From NCBI GenBank assembly GCA_032871835.1, contig CM065303.1, positions 56,148,597 through 56,212,596 of the forward strand: a stretch of 64,000 bases of DNA, written 5' to 3'. Shown here piece by piece: positions 55,525 through 64,000 of this stretch. The DNA is from Dipteronia dyeriana. Lineage: Eukaryota > Streptophyta > Magnoliopsida > Sapindales > Sapindaceae. The position numbers and the translations under genes are program-made. The stretch's first letter is position 1, and each line of letters begins with the position of its first letter. The notes below the pieces were generated by a model. The model made no database searches, was not told the DNA's origin, and saw nothing but the letters and a program-made list of their open reading frames with translations.

Positions 55525-58500
55525 ATGACCGTTTTGATGAATAGTAGAGTTTTAGACACCGATGATGAAGGAGAACTGAAAAGGAAGAAGGTCAAGGAGT
55601 CAAAAGATGAGAGTTGGGGGAAGACTTTAGAAGAGGAGGAAGAAGTAGTCATGGAAAATATGCCAGAGAAAACATCACTCATACACAAGTCGCCCAACCA
55701 TAGGATGGTCTTTGATGCACTATCTTATCCATCCGGGGTTGATGATTGCTCATTTATTGACCTGAATGATAGTGATGAGGAAAGGCTCCTTGAGGTATTA
55801 CATAGGCACAAGTCAACCATAGGATGGTCTGTTAAAGATATTAGAGGGATTAGTCCTACTATTTACATGCATAAGATTTTTATGAAAGATGATGCCAAGC
55901 CTATAAGGGAAGCTCAGAGGCGGTTGAACCCAATCATGAAGAAAGTAGTGAAGAAAGTAGTGAAGAAAGAGGTTCTAAAGCTTCTAGAGGTGGGAATCAT
56001 ATATCTGATATCAAACAGTAAGTGGGTCAGCTCTATCCATGTAGTTCCTAAGAAATCGAGTATAACAGTGGCTAGAAATGAGCAAAATGAGTTGATTCCT
56101 CAGAGGCTTCAGACAGACTGGAGGGTGTGTATTGATTATAGGAAGTTGAACTAAGCCACTAGGAATGACCATTTCCCTTTTCCATTCATTGATCAGATGT
56201 TTGAGCGATTAGCAGGGCATAGTCATTATTGTTTCCTTGATGGCTATTCGGGATACAATCAGATAGCCATAGCACAAGAAGATCAGGAGAATACCACTTT
56301 CACATGTCCATTTGGGACATTTGCCAACAGACGGATGTCTTTCGGTCTTTGTAATGCTCCAGGCATCTTTCAGAGATGCATGATGTCTATATTTTAAGAT
56401 ATGGTAAAAGAGATCATTGAGGTTTTTATGGATGATTTCTCCGTGTTTGGAGATTCCTTTGAGATATGTTTGAAGAACTTAGCTCTGGTCCTACAGAGAT
56501 GTGAGAAAAACAACTTGGTCGTAAACGGGAGAAGTGCCATTTTATGGTACAACAAGGATAAGTTCTTGGGCATGTGATAAGCAAGAGAGGAATTGAGGTT
56601 GATATGGCAAAGGTGGAAGTAATCCGAAGTTTACAACCTCTAAAATCTGTGAAGGAAGTGAGGTCTTTCCTTGGGCACGCAAGGTTCTACCGGAGGTTCA
56701 TTCGAGACTTTTCAAAGATAACAAGACCTTTGTGTGCACTCCTCTAAAAAGAGACAGAATTCTAGATGAGCAAGGAGTGTTTGCATGCTTTTGATACCTT
56801 GAAGGATGCATTGACAACAGCGCCTATTATGATGCCTCCGAATTGGGAGTTACCCTTTGAGCTAATATGTGATGCTTCGGATTATGCTATCGGGGCAACT
56901 TTAGGGCAGCGGGTGGATAAGGTCCCACATATCATTTATTATGCTTCTAGGACCCTAAATGATGCCCAACTTAACTACTCAACAACTGAGAAGGAGCTTC
57001 TAGCAGTGGTTTTTGCCTTAGAGAAGTTCAAAGCATATTTGGTGGGAGCTAAGGTAGTGGTATTCTCAGATCATGCACCCCTTAGGTATCTTCTTCAAAA
57101 AAAGAATGCCAAGCCAAGGTTGATTCGGTGGATCCTATTGTTACAAGAGTTTGATTTGGTGATACGAGATAAGAAGGGTATGGAGAACGTGGTAGCCGGA
57201 CATTTTAGTAGGTTAGTGCAGAAAAAATCGAAGGAAGCGGATGGATTACCATTAAGATAGGACTTCCCGGATGAGCAGTTATGGAGTGTGTCAGATACGG
57301 AGCCTTGGTTTACCAACATAGTGAACTATTTGGTTAGTGGAGTAATTCCTACATTTTTGACTTCTCAAGGACGGAAGAGGTTCATATTTAGGGCTAGAAG
57401 GTTCTTTTGGGATGATTCGTTCTTATACATACATGGTCTAAATACTATTTTTAAGAGATGTGTACCTGAAGTCGAACAAGGGGACATACTTAGGTTTTGT
57501 CATGAGCTACATTGTGGGGGGCATTTTGAAACCCGAAAGACAGCTTTAAAGGTGTTGCAATCAAGTTTCTATTGGGAATCGTTGATGAAGGATGCAGTCC
57601 GATTTTGTTCGAAGTGTGATAGATGTCAACGGACGGGGAACATTTGAAAGAGGAATGAGATGCCACTTACTAGTGCCAAAGTGGTCGAGTTATTTGATGT
57701 ATGGGCCATCAATTTCATGGGACCATTCTCATTCTCTTATGGGTTTAGCTATATCTTTATTGCGATTGATTATGTGTCTAAATGGGTAGAAGCACGGGCT
57801 ACAAGAACAAATGATGGAAAAACGGTGGTAAAGCTCATAAAGAAGGCCATATTTGCTAGATTTAGGACTCTTAGGGTTATAATTAGTGATGGGGGAACAC
57901 ACTTTTGCAACAAGTCATTTGTTCCCCTTATGAAGAAAAACGGTGTGAGGCATAAGATAGCCATCTTACCACCCACAAACATCGGGCCAAGTCGAGGTTA
58001 GCAATAGACAAATCAAGAATATCCTTAAGAAAACAGTCAACTCAACTAGAAAGGATTGGGCCACAAAGTTAGATGATGCCTTATGGGCATATAGGACAGC
58101 TTTCAAGACACCTATTGGGATGAGCCCGTATAGGTTGGTCTTTGGAAAGGCATGCCATCTTCTTGTGGAACACGAGCACCGGGCCTTCTGGGCAGTTCGG
58201 AAGTTAAATTTAGACTATGACAAGGCCGGTGAAGAAAAGAAATTGCAACTTAATGAGCTGGAGGAATTCCGGTTAGAGGCTTATGAAAGCTTAAGGTTGT
58301 ACAAGGAGAAGACCAAACGAATCCATGACAAAATGATAGTTCACAAGGATCTTCACCCGGGAATGTTAGTCCTCTTGTTCAATTCCTGCCTCAGGTTGTT
58401 CCCCAAAAAATGAAAGTCTAGATGGTTTGGACCGTTCCGGTTGACTCAAGTGTTCTCAAATGGGGTAGTAGAAGTGGAAGATGAGAAGAATGGGGAAAAG

Positions 58501-58590
58501 TTTATGGTCAACGGGCAAAGGGTGAAGCCTTGTGTGAAAGAATTAGGGAACGTTGCTTGGTTGGAAGAGATAAAGCTCCAAGAGCCGTAG
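55525..58590 (+). pseudogene. Athila-A Pol: RT, RNase H, integrase; protease deleted
   Basis: The linker (MTVLMNSRVLD, PEKTSLIHKSPN) jumps to MVFDALSYPSGVDDCSFIDL and the RT, so the aspartic protease is missing. RT: ISPTIYMHKIFM, REAQRRLNPIMK, WRVCIDYRKLN-stop, HYCFLDGYSGYNQIAIAQED, CPFGTFANRRMSFGLCNAPG and catalytic EVFMDDFSVFG (about 56421). RNase [36 protein letters not shown] and [13 protein letters not shown]. Integrase: HELHCGGHFETRKTA and CSKCDRCQRTG (zinc site), then WAINFMGPF, where Asn replaces the usual catalytic Asp, IISDGGTHFCN, and a frameshifted [10 protein letters not shown]. The C terminus is GNVAWLEEIKLQEP-stop. Stops lie at 56152, 56395 and 57258, with shifts near 56575 and 57980. 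Confidence 0.9.
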
Positions 58591-59839
58591 TGCTCTCACC
58601 ACGTCTTGCCTAGACATTAAATAGTGCGCTTGGTGGGAGGCAACCGACCTAGGTACCTTCTTTTTAAATAAATTGTAAGTTTAGGTAAAAATTATGAATG
58701 GTAGTGATTCTACTTCACTCCCAAGTCTAAGTTCATCCACACCTTAATTTTTAGAAACAAACTGCGATTACAGTAAGAGGTGTCGAAAAACATAGGTTTG
58801 AGGTTGATTTTTCATTTTTTATAGTCTAGTAACTCAATTTAAGCTTTCTCGACCCATATATTTTCAAGCAAATGCCCTTGATATGTTTGTTATCGAGTAT
58901 GTGTGCAGATTAGGCACTTTGGAACACTTAATGGCATTAAGGAGGAATATTCCAGGTATGTCGCGGTCATGATGTCGTCATGGATGACCGCGACCTTTCC
59001 ACGTGACAAAATCAAGGAGTTGTCATTGCTAAGGTGACGTTGGTGTGTTGCTGATGCACAGACGCGACAATAAAACGAGCAAGAATACGGGTTGTCGGGT
59101 CTGATTTTTCGTCATCGAAGACCACGACACATCCACGCGACAAATTCAAAGGGTTGATGTCGCTCGACATGTCGCCCCACCTGTCGCGTGGTTGCACAAC
59201 CGCGACACCAGAATACCAGGGCCAAGACAAAGAGACGGTGTGTCGCGGTCTTATTTTTCGTTATGGAAGACCGCGACAATCACTCAATATAAAATGAACA
59301 GTTCGTGGCAGGCAGTTCCTCAGCAAAATTTTCAAAATCCAATCGCGACCTTTTCTCCCTCCATGCGACATCGAAGACTTCCAACCCATGCAATCGGTGA
59401 TTCCTTCTTCTTTTCACTTGTTTTTGGCCCTTGTTAGTCCCAAATCCTAGTTCTACCATCTCTTACACATCTAGGGTTGATTTTGGGGAAATTTAGGATT
59501 GTTTGGGAGTGATAAAATTGTCTGCATATTTGTGTGAATTGAAGGGTGGATTTTGGTTTGTGAAGTTTATTGAAGTATATATTGCATTGATTTCATGTTT
59601 TTGGAGGAGTTTTGAGTGAAATTGGTTGATTTTAGTTAAATTAGGGCATATTTAGGGGTAAATTTTGGGAATGTTTTGTGTTGGATGTTGTTAGAATTTT
59701 TCTGCATATATTGTGATTGTGTGGTGGTGTTTGGTGGTATCCGTGGTGTATCGAATTACCGGAGTTGTTGAATTGTGCTGAGGTGTACCAAATTGTTTGA
59801 TCTCTATTTGAAGCGACAAAGACGTTATTTAGAGGTGAA
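58591..59839 (+). other. Athila-A spacer with dyad modules
   Basis: No gene. It contains GC-rich dyads: GTCGCGGTCAT (58960-58970) against ATGACCGCGAC (58984-58994), and the perfect 12 bp pair TGTCGCGGTCTT (59241-59252) against AAGACCGCGACA (59267-59278). Weaker copies lie at about 59090-59132 and 59170-59215. Co-linear with Athila-B 12620-13699. Confidence 0.8.
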
Positions 59840-61234
59840 ATGGCTAGAACCAAACAGACCGTTAGGATATATTCCAGCCGTACTGAGACCGGGGATTACA
59901 GCAGAATGGACAGGCCGAGAAGGGGTCAAGACAAAGGAAAGAGGAAGATTCCACCTTGTACCGAAAACCCTGATTTTTTGGCTAGGAGAGTAAAATTCGA
60001 TGGTAAGAAGTTCATACTAGAGAGGGGGATCAACTTGAGCGAGTTAGATGAGACCCCGATTTCTGGGATGCTTAGAGTTCAAGGTTAGGACACTTTTGTT
60101 CAGAGGCCTGCAAAATACTGCCCTTAGATTGTTAAAGAATTTTATGTAGGGGTAATTGAGAAGAACTACAGCTTGGGGAGTTTGGTCTTGATTCGTGGTA
60201 GAGAAGTCCGAATCAATTCTGTGGACATTAACAGACATTACATGACTGAACTTCCACACACAGTTGCTATGTTTCAAGGGGTTCCTAAGTTTAACATCTT
60301 CTCCAGAATGAACATCGACCTAGCAAACAGTTTGGTGGCTCGGCTAATGGAATTTTGGAACTCCAGGTCAAACTCGATCAAGCAAAAGAGGTTACTACTG
60401 AAGATGGCCTTCTGGCACATTTTCATTTCTCACTCTTTGAGGCCATGAGGACACCGCACCACAGTATCTTATGCGGTAGCCACCTTGCTCTACTATATTA
60501 AGCATGGGCATCCTTTAGATGTGGGGGTGATTGTGAAGATGGAGATTCACAAGTCAGCAAAGGATATAACATGAAAATAAGCAATGGTGTTCCCTTGCCT
60601 TATCACATTTTTCTGCCAGGAGGCGGGTGTAGATATGTCTTCTGATGAGTTTGTTGAGATCGGGCCTGACTTTGGGATCCGCACATGGTATTCACTATTT
60701 CCTAGCCGAGGTTTGGCAAGACCCGACAGAGGAGAGGGCAGCCAACCCAAGAAGAAAAGGGGGAGACCAATTTCAAATCAATGGAATGAAGAGGACCTAA
60801 AGCCCGATTAAGATGAGCAGGCAGATGATGTTGATGATAAGCGACTGCCTGAGGATGATGGTTTACTCCCCGCATTGAAGCGATTGTTAGCAGCTACCAA
60901 ACTCTCCAGAGGACAACAAGCCGATGCAGATGCAGTAAATTTAAATGCCATTGGAGATGCCAAGAACTCAATCCTTCAGCACATGCAGTGGATGGAACAA
61001 CAGATGATGGCTAAGATAGATATGGTGGATGCAGGATTTAGACAGGATATTACAGATTTAAGGCATGAGCTCCATCTACGGCCATATGAGAGAGAAATGA
61101 AGCAAGTTCCATATCCATGTCATCCGTACCCAGCTCCTGGTTACCAGCCTCCACGTTCATTTCCAGGATATAGACCTCCATACCCATGGACACAGAGCAC
61201 GGGCTCAACTTCAGGATCAGGGTTCCAACCCTAG
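59840..61234 (+). pseudogene. Athila-A downstream ORF (putative plant transposon domain)
   Basis: Sense ORF in the position of the Athila env-like gene. It starts MARTKQTVRIYSS (59840). The body resembles the plant transposon domain often annotated Transposase_32: NPDFLARRVKFDGKKFILER, IVKEFYVGVIEKNY, TVAMFQGVPKFNIFSRMNID, LLLKMAFWHIFISHSLRP, VATLLYYIKHGHPLDVG, VFPCLITFFCQEAGVDMSSD. The C-terminal part has a basic run (KKKRGRP, nuclear signal-like), a helical segment (ILQHMQWMEQQMMAKIDMVD) and a Pro/Tyr-rich tail (YPCHPYPAPGYQPPRSFPG). Stops at about 60087, 60124, 60446, 60571 and 60809. No signal peptide or clear membrane span is visible; its role is unknown. Confidence 0.72.
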
Positions 61235-63321
61235 TTTTCAGTTCATCTGACTGGCGGACCAGTAGTTTCAGAGGAGGAGGCTATTGTCCAAACTGTCATG
61301 AAGATATCTAGAAAAGAAGCAGAGGACAGAGCAGTAGCAACAGACGGTTGGAAGGGGAAGGAACTGGTGCCCTGATTCTCATGGCCACCACCACCACATT
61401 ATTAGCTTCATTCTGATTTGTTTAGCTAGACTTGTTTACTCTGTTTTACTGTTTTCAGTTATGTTTCAAACTTGTTTAATTACTCTTGTTATTTGATTTC
61501 TATCATTAGTGGTACTTTTACATCTTTTATTTATTTTAGTTGTGATTAGAATAGGGGTGTGCGCTGTATTGTGTTATGGTTGAAGATTAATTGCCATTGG
61601 GCAATTTCTATGCCATCTTGATCGAGCCTTTGTTTATTTTATTTTATCTTATATTGTTGGATTGTGTTGTGATTGGTCGTGGTTTAGGCGTCTTGCTCGC
61701 CGGGCTCTCATTGTCAACATTGGGGACAATGTTGGGTTTAGGTTTGGGGGTATCGATACCGGTACCGGTCATTTTGGTTTTATTGAGTACTAAATTTTAT
61801 TTTTGAGTTAATATTATTTCATTTTGAGTTAAACTTTTCAAAAATAGTTACATGGCCAAAAATTTCGAGCTTCAAGTAGCTTGGGTGTGATGCTTTGAGT
61901 GTGTGTTTGTGTGAGAGTTTATTTATGCATAATGTGCTCGATTGAGCATCTTTTTGTCACTCTAGGGTCTCACTTGCACTTCATGGGCTTGTTCCATCCT
62001 TTTGTGTTCAAGTTGAAGGGACTCGGTGCTCAAGCACCTTGTTCGAATAGTAGAGACACCTAGTGAGTTCACAAACACAAGCCTTAAAAAGCGCATTTGA
62101 GTGTCATTATTATTTTATCTTAAACACTTATCTCGTCACGCGCATCATTTGTCATAGGACGTCACATTGCATTATATTTATGGATTGCTTGATGGATATT
62201 TACATTCCCTTGATAGATGAAATGGTGGAAATGATTTTAGGCAATATGTGTGCTTAACTACTTAAACTATCCTAAACACATTCCTTGTCCCTAGTTATGT
62301 GCTCCCAAGCCAATTTTAAAGCCAAACACTTACCTTTCTTTTGGAACCACATTACACCATATAGCCTAAACCTTAACACATGTCTACCCTCGTTGCCAAA
62401 CTTGTTAGGATGTGTTGTGTTGTGTTGTGGTGAAAGGTGGAAAAGCTCTAAATACGAAAAGTTAGCTTGTATTTAGACTATATTTATAAATGTGCAAGGC
62501 AAAAGGCTCAAAAATGTAGAAGTGCAAAAATGTGCACTTATGAGCTTAAAAAAAATAAAAAAATAAAAAGAGAAAAAAATAACAGGGGAATAAGAGTCTT
62601 GTATGTAGTTGTAAAGTACTCACTAGTAGAGTACTCATGTATAGCACAAGTGTAATGAAAAGTCAAGCTTAATCACTAGTGCCACGAGTGATGTGAATAG
62701 AGCTTAAGTATTGGGTGTATTGTGTAGTGTTTTAGCATGATTGGTGACTTTTGAATTCCATTTCCTATTCTTTGTTCACCATATTTCGCTCAATGGCCCC
62801 ATTACAACCAAGGGAGGACCTAAATGATCTACTAGGAAATCTAGATTGAGAATGTTTGTTGAAGCATGATCTTCCACATCCATGGAATTTGATTCATTTC
62901 CTAGGCTAGTTGACCAAAATAATAACGTTTCATCTTATTGTATGTAAGTATTTGATTTCCATGCATAACTCTATCCTTGCATACTTTGCATGAGTGTGAA
63001 CTTAGGACTCCGAGAGGAAAGAAAAGAGAATGTCCATGTGAGGTTTAGAGACAAAGCGAATTACACTCGAGGTGTGAGAGTGAGTAGTTCCCGACATGAG
63101 AGTATTTTAGGTGTGGGATTCATGTTGTTCAAGTGTCCCATGAGTGCCTTGGAGTTGCTTGAGAATGTTTTGCATGTGTCTACTCTCTTTATCCACACCT
63201 CTTTGCATCTCATCATCAGTTGAAAATGCGGGTTTTTAGTTATTATTGTTTGAATTTCTTTTGTTTTTATCGAGTCGTCGTATTGTTGTGCTTGTTTGTT
63301 TCTGTTGTGGTTTTCTCTTGA
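61235..63321 (+). other. Athila-A 3' untranslated region
   Basis: No gene seen. It includes an AGTTGGGTTTAGGTTTGGGGGTATCGATACC-type palindromic spot (GGTATCGATACC, 61749-61760) and the GTGCACTTATGAGC block (about 62534). It is co-linear with Athila-B 10725-12600 and, from about 62280 to 62760, with the LARD interior. Confidence 0.75.
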
Positions 63322-63361
63322 TTTTGCTCGAGCACGAGCAATAGGCTAGGTTTGGGGGTGT
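63322..63361 (+). other. Athila-A dyad motif and polypurine tract
   Basis: Arms TTGCTCG (63324-63330) and CGAGCAA (63335-63341) with loop AGCA, then AGGCTAGGTTTGGGGGTG next to the 3' LTR. Same arrangement as in the LARD. Confidence 0.82.
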
Positions 63362-64000
63362 TGATCGAGCCATGATAAACACTAGTTTCGAGCCCCCCTT
63401 CCTACGCTCGTTGCTTAATACTCGAGTAAAATCAAGTGTTTAATGGCTCGATTGAGTGATTTTACAGGAATTCATATTTGGGTAGCATTTGGGTGATTTG
63501 AGTAAAGTTGGGACTCAAAAGTGTTGGAAATCAGAAGTTAGGACAAAAAAAAAGGTGAGCTGTTGCGGTCGTGGAGCGTCATCATGGACTACCGCGACAA
63601 TATGAGCGATAGCAACTTGTTTTAGAAGTCGCCAGAAATGTTGCTTGGAGATCATGCGCGAACTGTCGAGGAAGCGACATGTCGCGGTCAAGTTTTGTCA
63701 TGGAAAACCGTGACATACCAGGCGACAGAAACTTCCTTGGCCATTGTCGCTCGAGGTGTCGCCTGAAGAGAAGACGCGGAGCAAAGAGGCGAGGTGTCGC
63801 GGTTGGATTCCCGTCATGGACAACCACGACAATCAATGACGCGATTGTACAATGCACTCATCCCTAGGTTGATTCTTAACCTATTTTTGAACCTATATAA
63901 ATACCCATATGAGTTTTTGGAAAGGTATCATCATCCACATGAAATTTTGGACACTTTCACCCTCCATCACCATTCTTGGACAACTTTCCCATTCATCCAT
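63362..64000 (+). repeat. Athila-A 3' LTR, cut by the window edge
   Basis: Matches 52467 onward, TGATCGAGCCATGATAAACA. TATA box at 63896-63903. Its dyad modules are better preserved than in the 5' LTR: GTTGCGGTCGTGG (63562) against CTACCGCGAC, TGTCGCGGTC (63680) against ACCGTGACA, and TGTCGCGGTTG (63796) against CAACCACGACA. Confidence 0.9.

Larger units (their letters stand above)
33578..64000 (-). mobile_element. Tat-lineage Gypsy retrotransposon, 3' part, with nested inserts
   Basis: Reads leftward: RT (52466-51400), RNase H and linker, an additional archaeal-type RNase H (51160-51063 and 40366-40000), integrase (39960-38767), an antisense extra ORF (35040-37774, plus strand), PPT (34389-34410) and 3' LTR (33578-34388). 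A second RNase H and an extra ORF after integrase are known hallmarks of the Tat lineage. It is split by the solo LTR 40367-41931, the LARD 41940-51057 and Athila-A from 52467. Gag, protease and 5' LTR must lie right of the window. Confidence 0.82.
52467..64000 (+). mobile_element. Athila-A: Athila-lineage Gypsy, nearly complete
   Basis: 5' LTR (52467-53903), PBS (53908-53925), gag (54064-55515), pol (55525-58590), a downstream sense ORF (59840-61234), a long 3' untranslated region, dyad and PPT (63322-63361), then 639 bp of 3' LTR before the window ends. It is inserted in the Tat RT; the left flank GATCT (52462-52466) should recur beyond the right end. The long pol-to-LTR region with an extra sense ORF is the known Athila layout. 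Confidence 0.9.

Overview
The window is nuclear DNA of a flowering plant, probably a dicot. It is an intergenic cluster of nested transposable elements that has destroyed one host gene. Evidence: plant-type LTR retrotransposon lineages (SIRE- and Tnt1-like Copia; Athila, Tat and Tekay-like Gypsy), a plant hAT transposon, plant L1-type LINE remnants with an RNase H tail, and the broken exons of a TPS-b type terpene synthase resembling alpha-farnesene synthase. I cannot name the species. No intact protein-coding gene, tRNA or rRNA is visible; almost every coding region has stops, frameshifts or internal deletions.

Layout. 1-3652: SIRE-type Copia on the minus strand (gag, PBS, 5' LTR), running off the left edge. 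4590-7358: two head-to-head 5'-truncated LINE remnants. 7521-8047 and 27791-28054: two pieces of terpene synthase on either side of a Tnt1-like Copia (Copia-1, 8048-27790). Copia-1 is split by Copia-2 (10428-24909). Copia-2 in turn holds a deleted, chimeric Athila relative (Athila-B, 10602-16706), the 3' end of a Tekay-like Gypsy (18592-21033) and a solo SIRE-like LTR (22085-23928, TSD aatag). 28572-33465: a hAT element with a BED/DUF659/dimerisation transposase. 33578 to beyond the right edge: a Tat-lineage Gypsy on the minus strand with an antisense, apparently spliced extra ORF. It is interrupted by a solo SIRE LTR (40367-41931), a non-coding LARD-like retrotransposon with 2.2 kb LTRs (41940-51057, TSD ggtac, itself carrying a solo LTR at 46721-48223) and a nearly complete Athila (Athila-A, 52467 to beyond 64000).

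Relative ages follow from the nesting: TPS, then Copia-1, Copia-2 and its three inserts; and Tat, then the SIRE solo LTR, the LARD and Athila-A. The most unusual observations are: (1) terpene synthase last-exon sequence present on both sides of Copia-1 without a target-site duplication; (2) short GC-rich dyad-symmetric modules in the LTRs and untranslated regions of several unrelated retrotransposon families; (3) the LARD and its probable dependence on Athila; (4) an Athila derivative whose RT-integrase region is replaced by a coiled-coil/zinc-knuckle segment; (5) the Tat antisense gene with canonical introns. All identifications were made by reading the sequence by eye; no search was run.
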